A model generated the notes under the pieces. The model was not told where the DNA came from. It saw only the letters and a list, made by a program, of their open reading frames with translations, and did no database searches. From JAMIFN01 sp964608575 (lineage in GTDB: Bacteria; Pseudomonadota; Gammaproteobacteria; Burkholderiales; Burkholderiaceae_C), in the NCBI GenBank assembly GCA_964608575.1, contig CAZSPW010000005.1, positions 1 through 33,284 of the forward strand: a stretch of 33,284 bases of DNA. The letters are read 5' to 3'. Shown piece by piece: positions 7,975-17,981 of the stretch. Each line of letters begins with the position of its first letter. Position 1 is the stretch's first letter. The position numbers were made by a program, and so were the translations under genes.

Positions 7975-10164
7975 TACCGACGCGGGATCCACATCCAAAG
8001 CCCAGCGCAGCAGGCCTGGACTGCGCAAATTGGCAAAAGCCGCACGCCAGCGCGGCAAAAATTGCTGCAGTTGGCGGCGCTCATCGGCTTCAATCAAAAG
8101 CTGGGCGCGCTCCACATTGGCCACGCGCTGCATGGGCATGGGCACCGGTGCATAGAGGGTGATGCTGGTGCCCACCAGCAAGGGCGCGGCCAGCTCGCAG
8201 GCCGCTTGCAAAAAGGCCTGCGCCGCTTCTTGCGTGCGCGCCTCAGCACGCAGCAAAGCCTGATGCGTAAAGGGCGGCATGGCGGCCATTTGTCGCTCCT
8301 GCAATTGGCTATCGGCAAAGCCTGCCCAATCGTGGCGCATCAGCCAAGTAAACAGCGGATGTTCAGGCGCAAAAGTTTGCACCAGCATCTGCGCTTGCGC
8401 GCTTAAATCGGCATCTCGCCCAGCGCGGCCAGCAGCCTGCATCAAAAGCGCGGCGCTGCGTTCAGGCGCACGAAAATCAGCGGCAAACAAGCCGCCATCG
8501 GGGTTGATGGCCGCCACCAAGGTGATGCGCCGAAAATCATGCCCTTTGGCCACCATTTGCGTGCCCACCAGCACATCCACCGCGCCGCTGTGCATTTGCG
8601 CCAAATGCTGCGCCAAGCCGTCTTTGCCTTTGACGCTATCGGCATCCATGCGCAGCACCTGCGCGGCGCTGCCATCGGGTCGGCTCATATCGGCCAGCAG
8701 GGTGCAGATTTCTTCTTCGAGTTTTTCCGTGCCGCGCCCCACCGGGGCAATATCCAAATTACCGCATTCAGGGCAGGCGCGGGGCACGCCCTGGGCCGCA
8801 CCGCAGTGGTGGCAGCGCAGGCTGCGATCGATTTTGTGAAAAACTTGAAAAGCGCTGCAATGGCCGCAGGCGCTTTTCCAGCCGCAAGAGCCGCACGACA
8901 ACACCGGCGCGTAACCGCGGCGATTGAGCAGCAGCAGCGATTGTTCGCCCCGCGCTATGCGGGTTTGAATGGCTGCTAACAAATAGGTCGAAATGACCGT
9001 GCCCTTGGGCTGCAGGCGCATATCCACCAAGCGCACGGGCGCCAATTGGCCGCTGCCTATGCGCTCGGGTAATTCGCACAATTGGTAACGCCCCGTTTGC
9101 GCTGCCTGCCAGCTTTCCAAACTGGGCGTGGCCGAGCCTAGAACGACGGCGCAAGAGGCAGGGTTTTGCCGCTCTTGCAAGCGCTCACTCTCTAACTTAG
9201 CGCGATACACCGCCAAATCACGCGCAGAATGGCGCGCGCCATCTTGCGCTTTGTAGCTAGCGTCATGTTCCTCGTCCACGACGATTAAACGCAGATCGGG
9301 CAAGCTGGCAAAAATCGCTAAGCGCGTACCCAATATGATGCGCGCCTGTCCGTTGTGCGCCGCCAGCCAAGCTGTTGATCGCTCGGCAAGCGTCATGGCG
9401 CTATGCATACTGACCACCGCGTCTGTGCCCAAATGGGCAAAGCGTTGGCCAAATTGCGCCAACAATTGCGGTGTTAAATTGATTTCGGGCACCAGCACCA
9501 GCACTTGCGCTGTGGGGCTGGCCGCCAGGGTGGCGGCTGCAGCCTGCATATACACCTCGGTTTTGCCGCTGCCGGTGCGCCCAAACAGCAAAATGGGTTG
9601 ACTCCCCGCTGTACTTTGCGCCGCAGCAATGGCCTTGCAAGCCTGCGCTTGCGCAGTATTCAAGGTTTTTTCAGTGTCTTTTACGGGTTTTAAGCCGCCA
9701 ATACTGCCTGGGCAGCTCTCTTTTTTGCTTTCGTCCTCAACCTGAGGTGGCCTTGGTTTCGCCAGTTTTTTCAGCTTGCGCGCCAATTGCTCAGGCGACC
9801 AATCGCGCAACTGCGGCGGCAAGGCGGCCAGCGCCACTTCGCCCAAACTGCGCTGGTAATAGCGCGCACTGAACGCCACCAACTTGCGCCAGGTGGCAGG
9901 CAGGGCAGGCAGGCCGTGCAAAACGCTGCTGATGGCTTTGAGTTTGCCCGCCCCAGCCTCTGGCGCTTGCGCGTCTTCTTGCCACACCACGCCCAGCACT
10001 TCACGGCTGCCCAAGGGCACGCGCACCAGGGTGCCTGCAGCCAGCACCTCGGTATGGGTGTAAGTCAAAAGTGCGGGCAGGCGGCTGTGCGCGGGCAGCG
10101 CGACCAAAACCGTTAAAGTCACCGTCAAAGTCACCGTGAAACCATCAGGCAAAGGCGCAGACAC
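7972..10164 (-). CDS. priA: Primosomal replication-restart helicase PriA
   Basis: 3'-to-5' helicase that recognises stalled forks and reloads DnaB. With a GTG start at 10162-10164 it has 730 residues (VSAPLPDGFTV...), normal for the family. An ATG further upstream would overlap the preceding gene and add non-homologous sequence. The 3'-end-binding domain includes HTEVLAAGTLVRVPLGSREV. The helicase core has Walker A FGRTGSGKTEVYM near 190, Walker B VVDEEHDASYKAQDG, and LGSATPSLES. Zinc cysteines follow (CGSCGWKSACGHC, then CHHCG and CPECG), then VLVGTQMVAKGHDF and the C-terminal domain. Residues about 149-167 (SCPGSIGGLKPVKDTEK), between the DNA-binding domain and Walker A, are encoded by repeat copy D, read in frame. 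A 12-bp motif is repeated imperfectly three times near the start. Confidence 0.95.
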   Translation of the reverse strand: MSAPLPDGFTVTLTVTLTVLVALPAHSRLPALLTYTHTEVLAAGTLVRVPLGSREVLGVVWQEDAQAPEAGAGKLKAISSVLHGLPALPATWRKLVAFSARYYQRSLGEVALAALPPQLRDWSPEQLARKLKKLAKPRPPQVEDESKKESCPGSIGGLKPVKDTEKTLNTAQAQACKAIAAAQSTAGSQPILLFGRTGSGKTEVYMQAAAATLAASPTAQVLVLVPEINLTPQLLAQFGQRFAHLGTDAVVSMHSAMTLAERSTAWLAAHNGQARIILGTRLAIFASLPDLRLIVVDEEHDASYKAQDGARHSARDLAVYRAKLESERLQERQNPASCAVVLGSATPSLESWQAAQTGRYQLCELPERIGSGQLAPVRLVDMRLQPKGTVISTYLLAAIQTRIARGEQSLLLLNRRGYAPVLSCGSCGWKSACGHCSAFQVFHKIDRSLRCHHCGAAQGVPRACPECGNLDIAPVGRGTEKLEEEICTLLADMSRPDGSAAQVLRMDADSVKGKDGLAQHLAQMHSGAVDVLVGTQMVAKGHDFRRITLVAAINPDGGLFAADFRAPERSAALLMQAAGRAGRDADLSAQAQMLVQTFAPEHPLFTWLMRHDWAGFADSQLQERQMAAMPPFTHQALLRAEARTQEAAQAFLQAACELAAPLLVGTSITLYAPVPMPMQRVANVERAQLLIEADERRQLQQFLPRWRAAFANLRSPGLLRWALDVDPASV
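9665..9719 (-). repeat. Dispersed palindromic element, copy D (inside priA, in frame)
   Basis: Core AGCTGCCCAGGCAG begins at 9717 on the minus strand, followed by TATTGGCGGCTTAAAACCC and the tail GACACTGAAAAAACC. All 53 positions align with intergenic copies. It lies in the priA coding sequence in the same direction, and the frame TGC-CCA-GGC-AGT-ATT is open throughout. Confidence 0.9.
10109..10144. repeat. Imperfect 12-bp tandem repeat at the priA 5' end
   Basis: Three adjacent 12-base units, ACCGTTAAAGTC, ACCGTCAAAGTC and ACCGTGAAACCA. In priA they encode the alternating TVTLTVTLTV beta-strand-like stretch just after the proposed start. Confidence 0.7.
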
Positions 10165-10183
10165 GGCAAAAACAAGGGGGGGC

Positions 10184-10933
10184 TTATTGGCAGTAACGCG
10201 CAAACACTTGCTGCATACGGCCATCGCCCGCGGCCAAGGCAATAGGCGTAGCTTCACCTGCATGGGCCTTGCCATGAGCGCTGTCGCTAGCGCTAACGAC
10301 GGTAGGCAGCTTTAATTCTTGGCCTTGACCATTGAGTGCGGTGAAGTATTGCAAGGCCGTCATTTCGTAAGTCTTGCTGTTACAGCGCAAGGTGTAATGC
10401 GCAGCTAAGGATCGCTGGCCTGCGGCCTTGGGTTCTGCCAGGTTTTCACGCCCGTCAAACTGCACGGTAGCCCCAGCCGCATCGCGCTGGATGCTGCCTG
10501 TGAGCACCAAAATTTGCCCCGCTGCATCCGTGTATCGTTCGGCTTTGGCCAAGCGGTAGTGTGGCGCCAGCGCGCCGGTGATACGGCTGCCGTTTTGCGC
10601 CAATTGTTCTAGCGCATTTTCTTGTACCCAAAACTGACGCTGCTCGCTGCCCTGCCCCATACGGATACTGTTGCCACGGCTATTCCATGCAAAACGCCCG
10701 CGCTTGACCCAAGTGGACGGTTCGCCTTTGTGTTGCGCACTTTCACTCAGGCGGTAGCTGCGCTTGCCGAGCAATTGCACTTCGGTATAGATGCCGGGGC
10801 AAGATGCACAAGGCAGGGTGCCCACATACAAACCTTGCCAGTCCAAACTGTTTCTAGCACTGTGCGGTGCTGCATGGGCGCTGGCGGCCAAAGTGAAAGC
10901 CGCAAACGCCGCCCATCGTGTGATTGTTTGCAT
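10184..10933 (-). CDS. Exported protein with NlpE-type N-terminal domain
   Basis: 249 residues. I choose the ATG at 10931-10933 because the strong Shine-Dalgarno GAGGAGG lies eight bases upstream; an ATG two codons earlier is only two bases from it. A signal peptide (MQTITRWAAFAAFTLAASAHAA) has no lipobox cysteine, so the product should be a soluble periplasmic protein rather than a lipoprotein. The following WQGLYVGTLPCASCPGIYTE stretch matches the NlpE N-terminal domain, including its CxxC pair. NlpE in E. coli is an outer-membrane lipoprotein linked to copper and envelope stress. The C-terminal part, with two more cysteines (YTLRCNSK and ARYCQ), resembles extra domains in such proteins, but I cannot name it. 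It lies between era and priA. Confidence 0.75.
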   Translation of the reverse strand: MQTITRWAAFAAFTLAASAHAAPHSARNSLDWQGLYVGTLPCASCPGIYTEVQLLGKRSYRLSESAQHKGEPSTWVKRGRFAWNSRGNSIRMGQGSEQRQFWVQENALEQLAQNGSRITGALAPHYRLAKAERYTDAAGQILVLTGSIQRDAAGATVQFDGRENLAEPKAAGQRSLAAHYTLRCNSKTYEMTALQYFTALNGQGQELKLPTVVSASDSAHGKAHAGEATPIALAAGDGRMQQVFARYCQ

Positions 10934-11010
10934 ATTCATCCCCTCCTCAGGCATCAAAGTTTGCTCAAAGCGCTCAGCTTAAGCCATTTTGGCGAGCCCT
11001 TGCCCGCCGC

Positions 11011-12051
11011 TTATTCGTAGCCGTATGCACGCAATTTGGCGGCGCTATCGGCCCACCCCGATTGCACTTTCACCCAGAGCTGCAAATGCACTTTGGCACC
11101 CAGCAAGCGTTCTAAATCCTGGCGCGCTTCTGAGCCTATGCGCTTGAGCTTTTCACCGCCCTCGCCAATGATCATGGCTTTGTGGCTATCGCGTTCGACA
11201 ATGATGGCCGCAGCGATTTTGCAAAACCTATCCATGCCAGGCTGCGGGGTTTTGAGCGCCTCTTCCTCAAACTGCTCGACCAATACCGTCGATGTATAGG
11301 GCAGCTCGTCACCACTCAAACGAAAGAGCTTTTCGCGCACGATTTCGGCCACCAAAAAGCGCTCGCTCTTATCGCTGATTTGCCCTTCTTGATAGAGCCA
11401 TTCCTGCTCAGGCAGGTATTGTTCAAGAATACCCAATAGGCGCTGCATATCGGCAGGTTTTTTGGCCGAAAGTGGCACGATTTCAGCGAAAGGGTGGCGC
11501 TCTTGCATATCTTTGAGCCAGCGCATCAAATCGGCGCGGTGCTTGATTTGGTCGAGCTTATTAGCCAGCAGCAGCACAGGCGTATCCTGCGGCAGCAGCG
11601 CCAATACTTTGGCATCGCCCAAGGTGAAGTTGCCTGCCTCCACCACCAAGGCCACCACATCCACCCCCGATAGGGCACCCGTGACGGCTTTGTTCAGGTT
11701 TTTATTCAGGGCATTGCTGTGGCGGGTTTGGAAGCCTGGGGTATCGACAAAGACAAATTGCGTCGCCCCTTCAGTGCGCACACCCGTGATGCGATGGCGT
11801 GTGGTTTGCGCTTTACGGCTGGTGATGCTGACTTTTTGCCCAACCAAGGCATTGAGCAAGGTGGATTTGCCTACATTGGGGCGACCGACAATGGCGATTT
11901 GGCCGCAGCGCACAGGGCCAGTAGCTGGTGCTTGGGCTTGCTGGGCATCAGGCTCAGCCTCTGGTGCAGCAGTCGGCGCTGAGCCTTCTGCTTTGGTAAA
12001 AAAGGCATCAATGACGCTGGTTTCGGTTTTTTTATTCGTAGGTTGCGTCAT
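11011..12051 (-). CDS. era: Ribosome-assembly GTPase Era
   Basis: 346-residue GTPase that binds 16S rRNA and helps mature the 30S subunit. G1 is GRPNVGKST (56-64), G3 is FVDTPGFQT and G4 is ANKLDQ. The C-terminal KH domain carries AMIIGEGGEKLKRIGSEARQDLE and ends LRAYGYE. Its ATG overlaps the rnc stop (ATGA at 12048-12051), with GGAAAG eight bases upstream, which points to translational coupling with rnc as in other proteobacteria. The P-loop starts about 40 residues later than in E. coli Era, because of an Ala/Pro/Gln/Glu-rich N-terminal extension (AEGSAPTAAPEAEPDAQQAQ). Confidence 0.96.
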   Translation of the reverse strand: MTQPTNKKTETSVIDAFFTKAEGSAPTAAPEAEPDAQQAQAPATGPVRCGQIAIVGRPNVGKSTLLNALVGQKVSITSRKAQTTRHRITGVRTEGATQFVFVDTPGFQTRHSNALNKNLNKAVTGALSGVDVVALVVEAGNFTLGDAKVLALLPQDTPVLLLANKLDQIKHRADLMRWLKDMQERHPFAEIVPLSAKKPADMQRLLGILEQYLPEQEWLYQEGQISDKSERFLVAEIVREKLFRLSGDELPYTSTVLVEQFEEEALKTPQPGMDRFCKIAAAIIVERDSHKAMIIGEGGEKLKRIGSEARQDLERLLGAKVHLQLWVKVQSGWADSAAKLRAYGYE

Positions 12052-12695
12052 TGCAATGCTTTCCATAAAAGTTGCGCAGCTTCTTGTTCGGCTGCGCGCT
12101 TAGAGCCGCCGCGCCCGCGCGTAGCCAGTTTTTTAGCGGGCAGGGCGCATTCGACTTCAAATTCCAAGTGGTGCGCCGCGCCCTGCGTGGCCACCAGGCT
12201 GTATTGCGGCAAACCCCATTTTTTACTCTGGGTGAATTCTTGCAAACGGGTTTTAGCGTCTTGCGCGCGCGCGGGCGTCAGCGCCGCCAAATCTAGGGTT
12301 TCATACAAGGCAAAAACCCAATCGCGCGCGGCGGCGAAGCCATCGTCCAAGTATTTTGCGCCTAATAAGGCCTCTAGCGCATCCGCCAAAATCGAAGCAC
12401 GCGCCGCGCCGCCACTGCGTTTCTCACCTGCGCCCAAGCGCAAATGCGCCCCCAAATCCAGGCGCAAGGCTAATTGATGCAGGGTTTCTTCACGCACCAA
12501 CAGCGCCCGCATGCGCGAGAGCTCGCCCTCGCTTAAGGCCGGGTATTTGGCGTATAGCCAATCGCTGATGCAGAGGCTGAGCACGGCATCGCCCAAAAAC
12601 TCGAGTCGCTCATTGTTATGCGCCCCAAAGCTACGGTGCGTTAGGGCTTGCGTTTGGTGGGCAGTGCTTGGTTTATCAAAAAGCGGCTGGGACAT
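12048..12695 (-). CDS. rnc: Ribonuclease III
   Basis: 215-residue double-strand-specific endoribonuclease that processes rRNA precursors. The catalytic signature NERLEFLGDAVLS (28-40) is intact, and the second acidic cluster is ASILADALEALLGAKYLD. The linker AKTRLQEFTQSKKWGLPQY leads into the C-terminal dsRNA-binding domain (HHLEFEVECALPAKKL...RAAEQEAAQLLWKALQ). The N-terminus is slightly short: only about 17 residues precede the ALTHRSF motif. The gene is coupled to era. Upstream lies a 142-bp gap holding a long inverted repeat, then the DUF4845 gene. Confidence 0.96.
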   Translation of the reverse strand: MSQPLFDKPSTAHQTQALTHRSFGAHNNERLEFLGDAVLSLCISDWLYAKYPALSEGELSRMRALLVREETLHQLALRLDLGAHLRLGAGEKRSGGAARASILADALEALLGAKYLDDGFAAARDWVFALYETLDLAALTPARAQDAKTRLQEFTQSKKWGLPQYSLVATQGAAHHLEFEVECALPAKKLATRGRGGSKRAAEQEAAQLLWKALQ

Positions 12696-12721
12696 GGGGC
12701 TTAAGATGCCTTCTGAACAAT

Positions 12722-12814
12722 CTCGTCATGGCCAGGAGCGTAGCGGCGCGGCGATCCATCAGTGCTGGTTTTTTGGCTTAAGTGGATTGCTGCGCTTGCG
12801 CTGGCATGAGACGA
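12722..12814. repeat. Long inverted-repeat element, family 2, copy 1
   Basis: Left arm CGTCATGGCCAGGAGCGTAG followed by CGGCGCGGCGATCCAT; right arm AGTGGATTGCTGCGCTTGCG followed by CTGGCATGAGACG. The arms are imperfect reverse complements around a centre of about 20 bases. It lies between rnc and the DUF4845 gene and resembles the widespread GTCATTGCGAGGAGCG...GCAATCC palindromic repeat type. The second copy is at 23544-23637. Confidence 0.78.
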
Positions 12815-12837
12815 AAAGAAGGCTGATCCGAGCTTGC

Positions 12838-13218
12838 TCAAATCGATTTGGGCACAGCTTGCGCCGAGCTGCGCTTGCTGCTGCCTTCATATTTGAGTAA
12901 GAGGTAGGCATTGGCTACCAAAGGGATTTCTTTGTTATAGGCGAAGCTGACATCAAAGCGGCCATTGCCATCGGGTTCAATCAGCAAATCTTCAGGCTTG
13001 ACTGAGCTGATGATTTGGTCAATTTCCATGGCTTTGCTGTAGATGGTTTTGATCTCGAGCGGATTGCTGCCTTCCGTTCCGGCTTTTTTCACGGCTTTCA
13101 AAATGCTTTGGTATTCCAGCACCGTAGGCACGACTTTGATGGTCACGATGCCCAGAAAGGCCACCACAATGGCGACCAAAAGCAAACCGATCATGGTGAT
13201 ACCGCGTTGTGTTTTCAT
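12838..13218 (-). CDS. DUF4845 family membrane protein
   Basis: 126 residues with one N-terminal membrane span that reads like a pilin-type start (MKTQRGITMIGLLLVAIVVA), then a small periplasmic domain (VVPTVLEYQSILKAVKKAGT, IIEPDGNGRFDVSFAYNKEI-like). This fits the DUF4845 family, regularly found between lepB and rnc in beta- and gammaproteobacteria. Its function is unknown. The resemblance of the N-terminus to type IV pilin signals is visible, but the GITMIG context lacks the canonical GFTLIE processing site. It starts 16 bases after the lepB stop, so the two are probably in one operon. Confidence 0.85.
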   Translation of the reverse strand: MKTQRGITMIGLLLVAIVVAFLGIVTIKVVPTVLEYQSILKAVKKAGTEGSNPLEIKTIYSKAMEIDQIISSVKPEDLLIEPDGNGRFDVSFAYNKEIPLVANAYLLLKYEGSSKRSSAQAVPKSI

Positions 13219-13234
13219 AACAAATCCCTTGGGT

Positions 13235-14197
13235 TTATTGGAAACGACCGATGCGCTTGAAGTTGCCGATATTCATCCACACCAGCACTGCTTTACCCAC
13301 AATGTTTTCATCGGGAACAAAGCCCCAATAGCGCGAATCCTGTGAGTTGTCGCGATTATCACCCATCATAAAGTAATGCCCTGCGGGCACGATGCAGCGC
13401 ACACCTTCGGCACTGTAATCGCAGTTATCGCGATACTCGGTAAATTCAGCAAAGGGATTCACAAAGGGCGGGCGAATATCGTCGTTGAGCACATTGTGCG
13501 CCACGCTGCCTTGCCCCGCCGGAATGGTTTCGCGAAACTGGCGGCTATAAGCCGCGCCGACTTCACCACCAAAAAGCACAGCCTGGGTTTGCAAATAATC
13601 AGGCAGAGGTGCGACGGGCAGCTCTTTACCGTTGATGGTCAAGCGTTTGTTAATGTATTCCACATGGTCGCCAGGCAAACCAATGACGCGTTTGATGTAG
13701 TCCTGATTGGTGTTGAGCGGGTAGCGAAACACCATGACATCGCCGCGCTGGGGCTGGCCTACCTCCACCACCTTTTCATTGAGTACAGGCAAACGGATGC
13801 CATAGGTGTATTTATTGACCAAGATAAAGTCGCCAATCTCCAGCGTGGGCAGCATAGAGCCTGAAGGGATTTTGAATGGCTCATACAAAAAAGAGCGCAA
13901 TAAAAACACCACGATGATGACGGGGAACAACCCCGCCGTCCAATCCAACCACCAAGGCTGACGCAGCTTGGCAGCACGATCGGCCCCTTCCGCCGCTGCC
14001 GCAGCGCGTTCACGGCGGCGCGGTAAAAAGTAAAGCCTCTCAAACAGCCAGTACACGCCCGTGACGCTGGATGCCACGAACAAGATCAGGGCGAAATTGC
14101 TTTCGATTTTGCCGAAATACCACGCAGCACAATAGGCTACAAAAGCTGCCAAAAACAGCGCCGTGATAGCAGGCAAGATTTTTTCCAAGAATTTCAT
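13235..14197 (-). CDS. lepB: Signal peptidase I
   Basis: 320-residue inner-membrane serine protease that removes signal peptides from exported proteins. Two hydrophobic segments lie at 8-50, a third leads into the catalytic domain (GLFPVIIVVFLLRSF), and the nucleophile is Ser114 in IPSGSMLPTLEIGDFILV. The general base is Lys169 in DYIKRVIGLPGD, 55 residues later, the same spacing as in E. coli LepB. The conserved FMMGDNRDNSQDSRYWGFVP block follows. It sits directly downstream of lepA, the classical lepA-lepB pair, separated by 84 bases that consist mostly of a dispersed palindromic element. Confidence 0.97.
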   Translation of the reverse strand: MKFLEKILPAITALFLAAFVAYCAAWYFGKIESNFALILFVASSVTGVYWLFERLYFLPRRRERAAAAAEGADRAAKLRQPWWLDWTAGLFPVIIVVFLLRSFLYEPFKIPSGSMLPTLEIGDFILVNKYTYGIRLPVLNEKVVEVGQPQRGDVMVFRYPLNTNQDYIKRVIGLPGDHVEYINKRLTINGKELPVAPLPDYLQTQAVLFGGEVGAAYSRQFRETIPAGQGSVAHNVLNDDIRPPFVNPFAEFTEYRDNCDYSAEGVRCIVPAGHYFMMGDNRDNSQDSRYWGFVPDENIVGKAVLVWMNIGNFKRIGRFQ

Positions 14198-14230
14198 GTG
14201 TTGTACTTTTAAAACTTTGCTTTAAAAACA

Positions 14231-14281
14231 ATAGCTGCCCAGGCAGATTTGACGGCGAAAAATGCCAAAATCATGCCGAAA

Positions 14282-14284
<3 letters not shown>
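14231..14284 (+). repeat. Dispersed palindromic element, copy E (contains the lepA stop codon)
   Basis: Core AGCTGCCCAGGCAG begins at 14233, then ATTTGACGGCGAAAAATGCC (a GGC-loop-GCC hairpin) and the tail AAAATCATGCCGAAATCA. The final TCA (14282-14284, element position 50) is the complement of the lepA TGA. It fills the lepA-lepB gap, antisense to both. Confidence 0.92.
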
Positions 14285-16096
<1,812 letters not shown>

Positions 16097-16237
16097 GCCG
16101 AAATCAAAAAGAAGAAAAAGCGCAAATGGCTGAAAATTGCTTAGGCACAAAAAGAAGGCCAAGTGCGTGATTTTATGTGCATTCCCCCCTCCCGCTAAGG
16201 CTCTAGGCATAATGCCGCACTGTCTTACGCCCCGTTT

Positions 16238-17302
16238 ATGAATACCTTCGAGATACCCGCCCCCGCCCTGCCTGCGCCATTCGCACGCGGCTTGTCTGCA
16301 GGCAAAAACATTTTTGTGATCTGCAGCGACGAAGCCCTGCTGGCGCAAGAAGCCGCCGATGCTTTGCGCCTAGCAGCGCGGCAGCTGGGCTTTAGCGAGC
16401 GTCAATGGTTTATGGTCAGCGGTGCGCATTTCAAATGGGGCGAAGTTCTGGCCAGCGGCAACGCCCTGAGCTTATTTGCGGATAAGCAAATTTTGGAGTT
16501 GCGCATCCCCTCGGGCAAACCAGGCAAAGACGGCGGCGAAGCCTTGCAACAATTGGCTGCACAACTGGCAGGCAACCCCGATACTTTGGCGCTGATTACC
16601 CTGCCACGCTTAGACCAACAGGGCAAAAAAAGTGCTTGGTTTCTGGCCTTGCAAGGCGCGGGCGTGGTGCTCGATATTCCCGTTGTAGAACGCCGCGCCC
16701 TGCCGCAATGGATAGCTGCACGCTTGGCCGCGCAGGGGCAAAGTGCGAAAACCGGACAAGAAGGCGAACGCAGCCTGCAGTGGATGGCAGATCGCCTAGA
16801 GGGCAATTTGCTGGCCGCACACCAAGAGATCATGAAGCTCGGCCTGCTCTATCCCGCAGGCGAGCTGAGTTTTGACGCTATCAGCGCCAGCGTCGCCAGC
16901 GTCGCGCGCTACGATGTCTTCAAGCTGTCTGAGGCCACACTGGGCGGGCAAATTCTGCGCACCCAGCGTATGTTGGCTGGCCTGCGCGCTGAAGGCGAGG
17001 CCGAGGTATTGGTGCACTGGGCGCTGGCAGAGGATATCCGCGCCCTGCAGCGCGTGCGCAGCGCACTAGATGCAGGCCAGCCGCTACCAGCAGCCATGGC
17101 TGCGGCGCGCGTCTGGGGCGTAAAACAAAAGCTCATCGAACGCCTGGCACCCAAGTTGCAGTTGGCGCAAACGCGTGACTTGCTGCACGCGGCTTGCCAA
17201 GTCGATGGCATCGTCAAAGGGCTGCGCGTGGAGAATTGGCCCCGCGATGCCTGGGCGGCGCTAGAGCGCTTGGCGCTGCAGCTTTGCCTAGCGGCTCGAT
17301 AA
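16238..17302 (+). CDS. holA: DNA polymerase III, delta subunit
   Basis: 354-residue clamp-loader subunit that opens the beta clamp. The N-terminal AAA-like fold starts LPAPFARGLSAGKNIFVICSDEALLAQEAADALR, then FKWGEVLASGNALSLFADKQILELRIPSGKPG matches the HolA core. The middle segment LQWMADRLEGNLLAAHQEIMKLGLLYPAG and VARYDVFKLSEATLGGQILRTQRMLAGL are typical, and the C-terminal collar carries VWGVKQKLIERLAPKL. There is no Walker A, as expected for delta. In many proteobacteria holA follows lptE; here it is divergent from lepA and monocistronic. A CATAAT -10-like box lies at 16208-16213. Confidence 0.93.
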   Translation: MNTFEIPAPALPAPFARGLSAGKNIFVICSDEALLAQEAADALRLAARQLGFSERQWFMVSGAHFKWGEVLASGNALSLFADKQILELRIPSGKPGKDGGEALQQLAAQLAGNPDTLALITLPRLDQQGKKSAWFLALQGAGVVLDIPVVERRALPQWIAARLAAQGQSAKTGQEGERSLQWMADRLEGNLLAAHQEIMKLGLLYPAGELSFDAISASVASVARYDVFKLSEATLGGQILRTQRMLAGLRAEGEAEVLVHWALAEDIRALQRVRSALDAGQPLPAAMAAARVWGVKQKLIERLAPKLQLAQTRDLLHAACQVDGIVKGLRVENWPRDAWAALERLALQLCLAAR

Positions 17303-17312
17303 ACAACACTGC

Positions 17313-17918
17313 CTAGATCAGCCCTTCAGCCTGCAGCGTGGCCTGCACTGCAGGGCGTGCGGCAATACGCTCGCGCCAAGCCGTGAGGTTTTTCAGGGCA
17401 CTGGTATCCATGCCCAGCATACCCGCCCAACCCGTAACGACAAAGGCGTAAATATCATCTACGCCGTAGTTATTTCCTGTGAGGTAGTCGTGCTTGCTCA
17501 AAATGGCATCCAGATAAGCCATGCGCCCCATGACGCGCTGTTTAAAGCCCTCTTTGACTTCGGCTGACAGCGCCGGGTTCCACAAAGGTGAAAAGCCTTT
17601 GTGCAATTCAGTGGCGATGATGTTGAGCATTTCTTGCTGCTGGTAACGCGCCATACTGCCTGCCATGCTGATGAGGTTTTTGGCGGGCGCCTGATCGGCA
17701 ATGTATTGCACTAACACAGCGCATTCGCTCAAGGTGTGACCATCATCCAAAACCAAAAACGGCACATAAGCTAGTGGGTTGATTTGGCGGTAATCACTGC
17801 CGTCGGCCAAGGTGTGGGTTTTCAGATTCACAGCGATGGCCTCATAGGCCAGCCCCGCCTCTTCTAGCGCGATATGGGGAGCGAGTGAACAAGCACCAGG
17901 GGAGTAATAGAGTTTCAT
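17313..17918 (-). CDS. gst: Beta-class glutathione S-transferase
   Basis: 201 residues from the ATG 17916-17918, preceded by AAGGA seven bases upstream; the frame is open further upstream without homology. The start MKLYYSPGACSLAPHIALEE is the beta-class GST signature, with Cys10 as the mixed-disulfide residue. The thioredoxin-like domain continues with NPLAYVPFLVLDDGHTLSEC, where the cis-proline precedes the glutathione-binding acidic/Ser region. The C-terminal helical domain holds EMLNIIATELHKGFSPLWNP and NYGVDDIYAFVVTGW. It conjugates or reduces electrophiles in the cytoplasm; the natural substrate cannot be told. It is convergent with holA (10-base gap) and follows ssb and its terminator. 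Confidence 0.92.
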   Translation of the reverse strand: MKLYYSPGACSLAPHIALEEAGLAYEAIAVNLKTHTLADGSDYRQINPLAYVPFLVLDDGHTLSECAVLVQYIADQAPAKNLISMAGSMARYQQQEMLNIIATELHKGFSPLWNPALSAEVKEGFKQRVMGRMAYLDAILSKHDYLTGNNYGVDDIYAFVVTGWAGMLGMDTSALKNLTAWRERIAARPAVQATLQAEGLI

Positions 17919-17942
17919 GGGTTTTCCTTGCAATTCAAGAGA

Positions 17943-17966
17943 CAAAAAAGGCCGCAAACGCGGCCA
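17943..17966 (-). terminator. Rho-independent terminator after ssb
   Basis: On the minus strand GGCCGC, loop GTTT, GCGGCC is followed by TTTTTTG. It starts 16 bases after the ssb stop codon and lies just ahead of the gst start. Confidence 0.85.
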
Positions 17967-17981
17967 GCTCAAGCACAGGGC

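Noticed and set aside
10165..10275. Upstream in-frame ATG for priA (extra 37 residues)
   Set aside because: It would overlap the preceding NlpE-domain gene by 92 bases and adds sequence unlike PriA. The GTG at 10164 just after that gene fits better.
11406..11423. CTGCTCAGGCAG inside era, a 12-base match to the dispersed-element core
   Set aside because: It encodes the conserved YLPEQ stretch of Era, and neither the flanking A/T bases nor the element tail are present. Codon-driven coincidence is the simpler explanation.
16097..16348. Longer lepA start (688-residue frame)
   Set aside because: The family start is MQHIRNFSIIAHIDHGKS; the upstream frame has no homology and overlaps the divergent holA start.
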